Below are positions 22,937-32,231 of a stretch of 35,954 bases of DNA, one piece after another. The notes below the pieces were generated by a model. The model worked only from the letters and a program-made list of their open reading frames with translations. It did no database searches and was not told the origin of the DNA. The position numbers were made by a program, and so were the translations under genes. The DNA lies in NCBI GenBank assembly GCA_040901705.1, contig JBBDYI010000102.1, positions 1 through 35,954 of the forward strand, given 5' to 3'. The stretch is from PLA5 sp040901705 (GTDB lineage: Bacteria; Planctomycetota; Planctomycetia; Pirellulales; PLA5). Each line of letters starts with the position of its first letter. Position 1 is the first letter of the stretch.

Positions 22937-25321
22937 TTAACGCTTCATCAAAGTTTCGTCGAGGTTCAACAGCACATTCGCCACCACGGTCCAGGCCGCC
23001 AACTCGCCGTCGACCATGCCCGCCGGCAACGGACCGAGCGGATCGGTCGCCAACCGCTTGGCCTCGTCCGGGCTGTTTGCGAAGCGGGAGCGGCTTCGTT
23101 CGTAAAGCTGCGCCAAGCGGGCGACCTCCGCTGGCTTGCCGTCTCGGAGCAGACAGATGCGCAAGCCGAAGCTGGCCCGATCTTCTGCGGTCGCGCCGCC
23201 TTCGCGGACGATCCGCCGGGCCAGCGCCTGCGCGGCCTCGACGTAGACCGGATCGTTCAGCGTGACGAGCGCTTGCAACGGCGTGTTCGTGCGCGAGCGG
23301 TGGAGCGTGCAGGTCTCGCGATTGGGCGCGTCGAACGTGGTCATCGACGGATACGGATTCGACCGCCGCCACGTCGTGTAGATCGCGCGGCGGTAGCGGT
23401 CCTCGCCCGGACTGGTCTGCCAGTCGATGCCGCCGCCGAACGCGGCGCTGAGGCCGACCGTCGGCTGTGGCGGATTGACCGGCGGTCCGTACAATTTCGT
23501 GCTCAACAGTCCGGCGACGAACAGCGCCTGGTCGCGGATGGTTTCGGCCGACAGCCGCACCCGCGGACCGCGTGCCAGCAGCCGATTGTCCGGATCGCGC
23601 TGTTCGAGTTCGGGCGTGACGCGCGACGACTGCCGATAGGCGGCCGACGTGACCAACAGCCGCAAAAACGCCTTCGCATCCCAACCGGATCGCACCAGTT
23701 CGGTCGCCAGAGCGTCGAGCAGTTCGCTATGGCTGGGCAAATCGCCACGCGAGCCGAAGTCCTCGCTGCTGGCGACGATGCCGATGCCGAAGAGCTGTTC
23801 CCAATAGCGATTGGCGATCACGCGGGCCGTGAGCGGATTGTCGTCGTCGACGAGCCAGCGGGCCAGCGCCAGCCGGTCGACGGGCGCTCCTGTGGGCAGC
23901 GGTGGGAACGTCTGTGGGGTTCCCTCGCTGACTTCGTCGCCAACGTCGAGAAAACTGCCGCGATGCTGAATCTTCGTCGCGCGGCGTTTGTCGGCGGCTA
24001 ATTCGCGTTGGATGGGCACAGTTTGCGGCTTGATCTCGGCCAGTTGCCTGGTCAGTTCCTCGATTCGCTTGCGGGTAGCCGCCTGTTCGGGCGACTGACC
24101 GCGCAGCGTCTCGTTGAGACTCGCCAACTCCCGTTCCAGTTCACCGCGGAGGTGCTGCTGCTCGTCGCTAAAGACCGACAGCAGCGGCGATTCGTCCCGC
24201 CGGTCGGCGTCCTCGGTATTGTTGAAGAACGCGAACAGGCGGAAATACTCCTGTTGCGTGATCGGGTCGAATTTGTGGTTGTGACACTGGGCGCACGCAA
24301 TCGTCGTTCCCATCCACACCGCCAGCGTCGTGTTCACGCGATCGACGATCGCCACGTTGCGAAATTCTTCGTCGTTCGTCCCGCCCTCGTTGTTGGTCTG
24401 CGTGTTGCGATGGAACGCCGTGGCCGTGAGTTGCTCGGGCGTGGGATCGGGCAGCAGGTCGCCGGCGATCTGTTCGACGGTGAACTGGTCGAACGGCTTG
24501 TTGTCGTTGTACGAGCGAATCACATAGTCGCGATACAACCAGATCGTGCGCGGCGGATCGTCGGCATAGCCGGCCGAGTCGGCGTACCGCGCCAGATCGA
24601 GCCACGAACGCGCCCAATACTCGCCATACGCCGACGATTGCAGCAACCGATCGACCAGTTTTTCATACGCCTGCGGATCGGCGTCGTGGGCGAACGCCTC
24701 GGCTTCGGCTACGGTCGGCGGCAAACCGGTCAAGTCCAGCGACACGCGGCGAATCAGCGCGTATCGATCGGCTTCGGGCGCCGGACGCAGACCTTCGCGC
24801 TCCAGACGGGCCAGGACGAAATAGTCGATCGCGTTACGCGGCCAGACCCGGTTTTCGACCGCAGGCAAGACGGGGCGAACCGGTTTGATATACGCCCAAT
24901 GGCCCGTGTACTCGCCGCCCTGGCGAATCCATTCGGTCAGCAGCGCAATTTCCTCGGCGGTGAGCTTCTTGCCGGTTTCTGGCGGCGGCATCCGTTCGTC
25001 GTCATCGGTCGAACCGATGCGGCGCACGACCTCGCTCTTGTCTGGATTACCCGGTTCGATCGCGCGATGGCCGCCCAAGTCTTCCGCCGCGCCCGCGGGC
25101 GTGTCGAGCCGCAAGCCGTCGTTGCCGCCTTTGCGCTCGTCGGCGTCCGGTCCGTGGCAACTGAAGCAGTTGTTCGACAGAATCGGCTGGATGTCGCGAC
25201 TGTAGTTCAGCCGCTGCGGCGGAGTCTGGGCCGCTGCCGCATGAACCGACAGGCAGCCGACGAGCAACGAAAGTACCCATCGGCTCGGGATTCTCGGCAT
25301 CGCTCGTAATCCTATTTGCAT
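22937..25321 (-). CDS. Planctomycete cytochrome c / DUF1549 / DUF1553 protein, short form
   Basis: Predicted 794-aa exported protein. After a signal peptide (RIPSRWVLSLLVGCLSVHAA) comes a planctomycete cytochrome c domain with CFSCHGPD (heme-binding CxxCH), then DUF1549 with a second CxxCH (CAQCHNHKFDP), and DUF1553 at the C-terminus (LALARWLVDDDNPLTARVIA; TNTPLQALVTLNDPVYVEAA). Unlike the 1066-aa paralogue it has no extra beta-rich domain between the DUFs, only a short coiled-coil-like link (ELERELASLNETLRGQSPEQ). The frame is open to 25435, but GGAAGG stands 8 bases before the ATG at 25321, which decides this start. It is the first gene of the unit continuing with DUF1501 (19 bases) and the sulfatase. 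Confidence 0.93.
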   Translation of the reverse strand: MQIGLRAMPRIPSRWVLSLLVGCLSVHAAAAQTPPQRLNYSRDIQPILSNNCFSCHGPDADERKGGNDGLRLDTPAGAAEDLGGHRAIEPGNPDKSEVVRRIGSTDDDERMPPPETGKKLTAEEIALLTEWIRQGGEYTGHWAYIKPVRPVLPAVENRVWPRNAIDYFVLARLEREGLRPAPEADRYALIRRVSLDLTGLPPTVAEAEAFAHDADPQAYEKLVDRLLQSSAYGEYWARSWLDLARYADSAGYADDPPRTIWLYRDYVIRSYNDNKPFDQFTVEQIAGDLLPDPTPEQLTATAFHRNTQTNNEGGTNDEEFRNVAIVDRVNTTLAVWMGTTIACAQCHNHKFDPITQQEYFRLFAFFNNTEDADRRDESPLLSVFSDEQQHLRGELERELASLNETLRGQSPEQAATRKRIEELTRQLAEIKPQTVPIQRELAADKRRATKIQHRGSFLDVGDEVSEGTPQTFPPLPTGAPVDRLALARWLVDDDNPLTARVIANRYWEQLFGIGIVASSEDFGSRGDLPSHSELLDALATELVRSGWDAKAFLRLLVTSAAYRQSSRVTPELEQRDPDNRLLARGPRVRLSAETIRDQALFVAGLLSTKLYGPPVNPPQPTVGLSAAFGGGIDWQTSPGEDRYRRAIYTTWRRSNPYPSMTTFDAPNRETCTLHRSRTNTPLQALVTLNDPVYVEAAQALARRIVREGGATAEDRASFGLRICLLRDGKPAEVARLAQLYERSRSRFANSPDEAKRLATDPLGPLPAGMVDGELAAWTVVANVLLNLDETLMKR

Positions 25322-25784
25322 GCTCATAACCTTCCAAGCCACGATTGTATTCTGCCGGACCAGGATCGTCGACGGAATCTCGACCTGAAAGCGCGCGCGG
25401 CGGCCGTGCGTCGATATCGAAATCGATTGGGCCAAACCGCAGGATTACCGCAAAGCGGTGCAGCGAATCTACCATTCGCCCGACCAAGCCAGCTTCGTCG
25501 AACTACCTCTGGTCGCCGCGCCGTAACCGCCCGTTCCGCCGACCGGCTCCGGCACGAAACAGAAGCGCAAATCCACCGACGCAAAGGCGGCAGAGACTCG
25601 CCTCGTGTACTGGACTGCTGAAATCTGCGGATGGCCGTGTGCTTGCGGCGGTGGGCCGCCCCTGTCGTTTCACCGTCGTTTCTCGCTGCAAACCGTTGCT
25701 TGCGCCCTCGTGGATCGCTTAAAGTGGTAGGGGTGGGTGGTTGGCCGCGATAAACGTTCCTTTTGCTGAGCACGGAGAAGTAAC
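25322..25784. other. Intergenic region between divergent genes
   Basis: These 463 bases separate the cytochrome c/DUF1553 gene from the zinc-ribbon gene and must hold promoters in both directions. The only protein-like stretch is the possible gene remnant at 25389-25526 (separate entry). From 25527 to 25784 I see no gene, repeat or clear terminator. Confidence 0.4.
25389..25526 (+). pseudogene. Possible remnant of a protein C-terminus
   Basis: After an in-frame TGA (25386-25388) this frame has no plausible start codon, yet from 25410 it reads like the end of a real protein (VDIEIDWAKPQDYRKAVQRI, then YHSPDQASFVELPLVAAP) up to TAA 25524-25526. The last part vaguely recalls the C-terminus of CocE/NonD-type hydrolases ('YHxPxxxSxxxLPV'), but this is weak. 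It may be what remains of a deleted gene. A chance open frame cannot be excluded. Confidence 0.3.
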
Positions 25785-26105
25785 ATGATCGTTTGGGGTT
25801 CCGGCGGCGACGTGGTGCATATCGGCTCGATCGGCGAACAAGAGTGCGAGACCTGCGGCCAGCACCGCCCGTTCAGCATCGTGCTCAACTACCGCTACTT
25901 CGGCTTCTACTGGGTTTTCAACTGCGTCACGGAGCGGAAATACCTCGCCGCCTGCGACGTTTGCCAGCATGGTTGGAAGCTCAATCCCAAAGAGTTCCAG
26001 GGCGAACTGCCGCCGGCGCCGATTCCGTTCATGCGCCGCTACGGGCTGCTCGTGCTGGTTGGACTCGTCGCGGTGCTCATTGCCGCGGCGCAAATGAAGC
26101 ATTAG
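25785..26105 (+). CDS. Small zinc-ribbon protein with C-terminal membrane anchor
   Basis: Predicted 106-aa protein. Two CxxC pairs, CETCGQ (about residue 23) and CDVCQH (about residue 59), probably bind one zinc ion in a zinc-ribbon-like fold. Aromatic strands lie between them (LNYRYFGFYWVFNCVTERKY). The C-terminus has one membrane helix (YGLLVLVGLVAVLIAAAQM), so the zinc domain should face the cytoplasm as a tail-anchored module. GGAGAAG stands a few bases before the ATG. The function is not known to me; similar small proteins occur in many bacteria. It is not clearly in an operon: the next gene starts 166 bases later. Confidence 0.8.
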   Translation: MIVWGSGGDVVHIGSIGEQECETCGQHRPFSIVLNYRYFGFYWVFNCVTERKYLAACDVCQHGWKLNPKEFQGELPPAPIPFMRRYGLLVLVGLVAVLIAAAQMKH

Positions 26106-26271
26106 TGCGGTTGCCTCAACGTTTCCTGAAGCCATGCTATGATGACGAACTGCTACTCGAAGAGCGAATCGTTCGCTTGGCGTTGGCCGTTCGATGTCTT
26201 TCTCGGTTCGCGGGTCGTAACCTCCGTCCGACTCTGGCGTCGCCTCGCGATTAACGATCGGAGATTCAATC

Positions 26272-26481
26272 GTGGTTGACAATCCATCGCGCATGGTGCG
26301 CAAGAGCACGCTTGCCGAGCAAGGCCGCGAGCGCGACTTGGACGGCACGACCGACGAACAACGTTGGGCGATGATGTGGCCACTTGCCGTAAGCGCTTGG
26401 GCGATGAAAGGAGTTGATCTGCGTGGATCGCGACTTCGCCGCGATGTTGAACGCATCGTCCGTCGAAAACCGACTAAGTGA
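26272..26481 (+). CDS. Small conserved protein, possible orphan antitoxin
   Basis: Predicted 69-aa soluble, charged protein (VDNPSRMVRKSTLAEQGRER; TDEQRWAMMWPLAVSAWAMK; SRLRRDVERIVRR). The start is GTG 26272, with CGGAGA 7 bases upstream. From memory, short proteins with the pattern 'T-EQRW-MMWPL---AW---G-----SRL-R-V-RI-R' are widespread in planctomycetes and cyanobacteria and often precede a nucleotidyltransferase-like gene, which suggests an antitoxin-type role. No such partner is present here; instead a DUF1501 gene begins 9 bases after the stop, so the gene may have been separated from its partner. The assignment to a toxin-antitoxin system is inference only. Confidence 0.7.
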   Translation: MVDNPSRMVRKSTLAEQGRERDLDGTTDEQRWAMMWPLAVSAWAMKGVDLRGSRLRRDVERIVRRKPTK

Positions 26482-26490
26482 TGGATTTCC

Positions 26491-27939
<1,449 letters not shown>

Positions 27940-28327
27940 CCTGACGGTCCAGTGTTCGTCCGTTGTGGAATCCATGCCCGGCCGGCACGCCGTCGACTGG
28001 TGAGATATCTTCTCCACAGGTATTGACGGCGTAGCGACCGCCATTTATAGTTGCCGTGGAGTTGTTTCGCCAATCTGTTTCTCGACTACGACGCCGGTTT
28101 GCTCGTGTAACGCACCATTTGCGATGAGGTCCGCCCTTGTCGCTGCCCGCGTTCTCTGACGACGAGCAAGGTCTACCGCGTTTGAAGCGAAGCCAATGCA
28201 CTGACGTTGGTAGACGCGCTGGCGTGTCGGTTTGCCGCTCCATGCGATTGCCGATTCGTAGATACATCGCGTCGAGAACACGCCCGCTCGTTGCGACCAA
28301 TTCAGTCTCAAGAAAGGAAATTCAACC
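27940..28327. other. Intergenic region without recognised gene
   Basis: These 388 bases between the DUF1501 gene and the PEP-CTERM-like gene are less GC-rich than the surroundings. Open frames on the minus strand (up to 134 codons) overlap each other in different frames and show no family motif, so I do not call them. The promoter of the next gene should lie here. Confidence 0.4.
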
Positions 28328-29257
28328 GTGCCCAATTGCTTCCCAATTCGCGCATGCTTGTTCGTCGTCTTGTTCGCTCTTCCGTCCGCTATCGTTAATG
28401 GTCAGAACATCTTCTTCTCCGAAGTTGGAATGCCCGTGCTGGAGAATCCAACAGACGCGCTGTCTCCCTACGTCGCGCCGATGCCGCTCACCGTAGCGGA
28501 TGTGCCCGTAATCGACATGCTCGTCGGCGAAACGCGCACGCTCCACGTATGGATTAACTTGAACGACCTCCCGTCGGCGGAGAGCATCCTTTCCGTGGCG
28601 CTAGACGTCGAGAGCAGTCACCTGAGCGTTGCGCACCCTCTTGATTTCGTTGTCAGTGACCCATGGAATCGCACTTTCGGTCGACAGCGGTGGACGGGGG
28701 TCGTGAACGGCGCACTGGGGTCCGCAGAGTCCCGGATGTGGCTTACCAACGCGAGGGCTATTCACCTATCTGATTCCAGTAACCAATTTGGCGTCGGCAT
28801 GAGCAACGACGAAATAATCGCATCTGGCGACTCGGGCCACGACAGTCACTCGGGCTCGTTCTACCTCGGCGAATTGGACTTTCATGCGGACGGGCGCGGG
28901 CGCACGGGTCTGTACTTCAGGACCGGGGATATCAAGACGATGATTCAACGACCAGGTAGCACGTTCGTGCCGGCGCAGTTGCATTACGGAGGAAACGTCT
29001 TGACGCCTCCCATCCCTGGAGATATGCCGGGCGGGGGTGACCCGATCACGTCGGACTTGATGTATGCCGACGCGATCATTAACGTTCGCGTCGCGGAACC
29101 GTCGGCGGCGCTCCTGGCCGCGTGCGGCACATTCTCGCTGCTCTCGATCCATCTTCTTCGGCAAAGGGAACATCGGCGGCGTGGCACCGTCGAAAGCCAA
29201 TGCCTTCATAGACCGGGCCGCATTCCGGCCATATTCGAACGGTGGCGCGTGCGCTAG
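28328..29257 (+). CDS. Exported protein with PEP-CTERM-like C-terminal anchor
   Basis: Predicted 309-aa protein. It starts with GTG 28328, supported by AAAGGA about 10 bases upstream, and has a signal peptide (PNCFPIRACLFVVLFALPSA, cleavage near VNG-QN). The mature part is beta-rich (LTVADVPVIDMLVGETRTLH; GSFYLGELDFHADGRGRTGL), typical of exported planctomycete proteins. Near the C-terminus stands VAEPSAALLAACGTFSLLSI followed by HLLRQREHRRR: an EPS motif, a hydrophobic helix and a basic cluster, i.e. a PEP-CTERM-like sorting signal normally processed by an exosortase. Unusually, 23 residues follow the basic cluster, whereas such signals normally end there. Codon use seems less GC-biased than in the neighbours. 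Function unknown. Confidence 0.72.
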   Translation: MPNCFPIRACLFVVLFALPSAIVNGQNIFFSEVGMPVLENPTDALSPYVAPMPLTVADVPVIDMLVGETRTLHVWINLNDLPSAESILSVALDVESSHLSVAHPLDFVVSDPWNRTFGRQRWTGVVNGALGSAESRMWLTNARAIHLSDSSNQFGVGMSNDEIIASGDSGHDSHSGSFYLGELDFHADGRGRTGLYFRTGDIKTMIQRPGSTFVPAQLHYGGNVLTPPIPGDMPGGGDPITSDLMYADAIINVRVAEPSAALLAACGTFSLLSIHLLRQREHRRRGTVESQCLHRPGRIPAIFERWRVR

Positions 29258-29696
29258 CCCAGGACTTGCGTGCAGCAGCGGGAATCGGCAGTTGGAAATT
29301 GTTGGTAGACCGCGTCGGGGATCTTAATTGATTCCGTTGGGGCGTGGCCGGATTCTAGGTGGATTTTGAGCCACTTGTCTGCTAGGTTCGTGGAGTGTGT
29401 TGACCGGACTTGGCCGTTTGAGGGCTTGCCGCGCGAGGTGCGTTGGACGCGACCATTGGATACCGTCGACGGAGTCGAGGCGGAACTCGGCGCGAAACTC
29501 GGCTGAAGACCCCGCTAATCAGGAAACCGTTTCCCAAGAGAGGGAATTTGTGAGCATTACTCGCGTTTTTTTTCGAAGCGACGCCGCTTCCGATAGTGAA
29601 TTGACGGGCGACGCCGAGAAAAACCATACTTGTAGGTAAGTCACGTACCCATTAAATGACCACTTTCCCCTGACCACTGACCCCGGCCCCTGCCGA
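29258..29696. other. Intergenic region without recognised gene
   Basis: These 439 bases between the PEP-CTERM-like gene and the dGTPase gene contain an 80-codon open frame (29397-29639, plus strand) without protein-like features, a run of eight T near 29568-29575, and otherwise nothing I can identify. The dGTPase promoter should be here. Confidence 0.4.
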
Positions 29697-30818
29697 ATGC
29701 CCTGGCATCCGAAGCTCTCGCTCGAAGCCCGCGAAGCCGCGTTGCTCGCGGCGTATGCGATGCCGAGCGGCGCATCGCGCGGTCGTCTGCAACCGGAATC
29801 GCCGCACGCCTATCGCGGGCCGTTTCAGCGCGACCGCGATCGGATCATTCATAGCTCGGCCTATCGCCGGCTGAGCGGCAAGACGCAGGTCTTCACCGGC
29901 GAGCCGGGCGACTATCACCGCACGCGGCTCACGCACACCATCGAAGTTTCGTCGATTGCCCGCACGATTGGCCGGGCGCTGCGGCTCAACGAAGACTTGA
30001 TCGAGGCGTTGGCCCTGCTGCACGACATCGGCCATCCGCCGTTCGGCCACGCCGGCGAAGACACGCTCGACGAGGCGCTGGCCGGCGACGGCGGTTTCGA
30101 TCACAACCGACACGCGCTGCGGATCGTCGAGCACCTGGAATATCGCTACAGCGGATTCGCGGGACTGAATCTGAGCGTCGAAGTGCTGGAAGGCCAGGCG
30201 TTCCGCGCCGGCAAGGACGCATCGCGCGAACGGCCGCTGGCGGAAGTGCAAACCGTCGATGCGGCGGACAGCATCGCTTACGACGCCCACGACGCCGACG
30301 ACGCGCTCGAGCTGGAGTTGCTTCGGCTGGACGAACTCGCCGAGGTGCCGCTGTGGCGCGAAGCGATGCAGCGCGTGCGGACCCGGTTCGCCGATCTCGA
30401 CGAAAGCGAACTTCGGCGGGCGGTGGTTCACGAATTGATCGATTTCCGCGTCGACGACCTGCTCGCCCAAACGACCGCGCGAATCGAGCGATTCGGCGTC
30501 GATTCGCCCGCCGCCGTTTGCCGGGCCGATTGGATCGTCGCCGCCGGTGCGGAAGCGTCGGCGCACAAGGTCGAACTGGAAAAGTTCCTCTACGAGCGCG
30601 TGTACCGGCATCCCCGCGTCATGGACGTCCGCCGCGATGCCCAAGACAAATTGGCCGAAATGTTTGCGGCCTACGCGGCGACGCCCGAGCTTCTGCCCGA
30701 TAGTTTTCGGCGGCGGGGCGAAGAAGTCGGACTTCGCCGCAGCATCGGAGACTACCTGGCCGGCATGACCGACCGTTTTGCGCTGGTCCAACACGAACGG
30801 CTTGCGAAACGCCCTTAA
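29697..30818 (+). CDS. dgt: dGTPase-like HD-domain triphosphohydrolase
   Basis: Predicted 373-aa cytoplasmic enzyme of the dNTP triphosphohydrolase family, which cleaves dGTP (or other dNTPs) to deoxynucleoside and triphosphate and so controls nucleotide pools. The family start YRGPFQRDRDRIIHSSAYRR with KTQVF is present. The metal-binding HD motifs are H in RTRLTHTIEVSSIAR (about residue 82) and HD in LLHDIGHPPFGHAGED (about residue 108), with a later Asp in VDAADSIAYDAHDADDAL. The C-terminal helical part is complete (EKFLYERVYRHPRVM). No strong ribosome-binding site precedes the ATG at 29697. Downstream lies a large repeat and then the PIN/TRAM gene on the same strand. Confidence 0.93.
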   Translation: MPWHPKLSLEAREAALLAAYAMPSGASRGRLQPESPHAYRGPFQRDRDRIIHSSAYRRLSGKTQVFTGEPGDYHRTRLTHTIEVSSIARTIGRALRLNEDLIEALALLHDIGHPPFGHAGEDTLDEALAGDGGFDHNRHALRIVEHLEYRYSGFAGLNLSVEVLEGQAFRAGKDASRERPLAEVQTVDAADSIAYDAHDADDALELELLRLDELAEVPLWREAMQRVRTRFADLDESELRRAVVHELIDFRVDDLLAQTTARIERFGVDSPAAVCRADWIVAAGAEASAHKVELEKFLYERVYRHPRVMDVRRDAQDKLAEMFAAYAATPELLPDSFRRRGEEVGLRRSIGDYLAGMTDRFALVQHERLAKRP

Positions 30819-30862
30819 GCCGGGCATAGTGGATGGTGCGGTGTCGATGTTCGACGTTGGTT

Positions 30863-31086
<224 letters not shown>

Positions 31087-31142
31087 TAATCGACGCGACG
31101 GCGCGATAGAACCGTCGGTGTAATCTCTCTGGCACGTTTTAA

Positions 31143-32180
31143 ATGGCGTTATTTGTCTTACGCATCGTGTTCGTCTCGGTCGTGGTCGGCCTGGGCGTTG
31201 TGCTGGTCAATTCGGGCAGCCTGCCGCAGACGCCGGACTGGACGCCGTTTGCGGTGTTCGGCGGGCTGGTGGCGATGTCGCTGCTGGTGATCGGCCTCGA
31301 CGTGCGGCTCAAGCGTAAACGGCTCGACGTGATCTCGGCCGTTTATTTCGGCCTGGTCGTCGGCCTGTTCCTGGCCTACGTGATCGGTTTGGCGCTCAGT
31401 CCGCTGCTGGTCAATCGCGATCCGCAGATCAAGCTGTGGGTGCATTCGGTGTTGTCGGCACTTTTGAGCTACGCCTGCATCAGCCTGCTGCTACAGACGC
31501 GACACGATTTCCGCTTCATCATTCCCTACGTCGAATTCGCCAAGCAGGTGAAAGGATCGCAGCCGTATCTGCTCGACACCAGCGCGGTGATCGACGGCCG
31601 GATTGCCGACCTGATCGCCGCCGGACTGTTCGACGGCCGCATCGTGATGCCGCAATTCGTCATCAACGAGTTGCAGGCCGTGGCCGACAGCAGCGACAAG
31701 GCCAAGCGGGGTCGCGGCCGGCGCGGTCTGGATATCCTCAATCGGCTTCGCGGATCGGCCGACGTCGACCTGACGATCGACGATCGGGATCTGCCGGAGT
31801 TCAACGGCCAGGGCGTCGACATGAAGCTCGTGCTGCTAGCCAAGAGCCAGCGCGGCAAAGTGGTGACGACCGACTACAACCTCAACAAGGTCGCCAGCCT
31901 GCACGGCGTCGGCGTGCTCAACGTGAACGATCTGGCCAACGCGCTCAAGCCGGCCTATGCGGCAGGCGACGCACTCGACGTGCGAATCGCCAAGCCCGGC
32001 GAAGAGGCTCGCCAGGGCGTGGGCTATCTCGACGACGGAACGATGATCGTCGTCGAAGGCGCACGCGATCACGTCGGCGAAACGGTCCGCGTTGTCGTTA
32101 GCAGTGTATTGCAAACGAGCGCCGGTCGGATGGTGTTCGGCCGCACCGCCGGGGCCGCGGAGACGACCGCCCGAACGTAG
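31143..32180 (+). CDS. YacL-type membrane protein with PIN and TRAM domains
   Basis: Predicted 345-aa protein. Four N-terminal membrane helices (residues ~3-120: VLRIVFVSVVVGLGVVLV; FAVFGGLVAMSLLVIGLDV; YFGLVVGLFLAYVIGLALS; HSVLSALLSYACISLLL) precede a PIN nuclease domain starting at YLLDTSAVIDGRIADL (about 141), with acidic active-site residues in LLDTSAVIDG, the E of INELQAV, and the D of VVTTDYNLNKVA. A C-terminal TRAM domain (about 275-335; GEEARQGVGYLDDGTMIVVE) probably binds RNA. The architecture equals that of the Bacillus YacL family, whose exact substrate is uncertain. The nuclease domain should face the cytoplasm. It converges with the dockerin gene, 51 bases between stops. No Shine-Dalgarno sequence is seen before the ATG. 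Confidence 0.92.
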   Translation: MALFVLRIVFVSVVVGLGVVLVNSGSLPQTPDWTPFAVFGGLVAMSLLVIGLDVRLKRKRLDVISAVYFGLVVGLFLAYVIGLALSPLLVNRDPQIKLWVHSVLSALLSYACISLLLQTRHDFRFIIPYVEFAKQVKGSQPYLLDTSAVIDGRIADLIAAGLFDGRIVMPQFVINELQAVADSSDKAKRGRGRRGLDILNRLRGSADVDLTIDDRDLPEFNGQGVDMKLVLLAKSQRGKVVTTDYNLNKVASLHGVGVLNVNDLANALKPAYAAGDALDVRIAKPGEEARQGVGYLDDGTMIVVEGARDHVGETVRVVVSSVLQTSAGRMVFGRTAGAAETTART

Positions 32181-32231
32181 CCGCCGCGCACCTTTTTCGT
32201 CGCGCTCGCGATTATCGTGCCTTGATTCAAC

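Noticed and set aside
29397..29639. 80-codon plus-strand open frame before the dGTPase gene
   Set aside because: It has no ribosome-binding site, no motif and no protein-like character.
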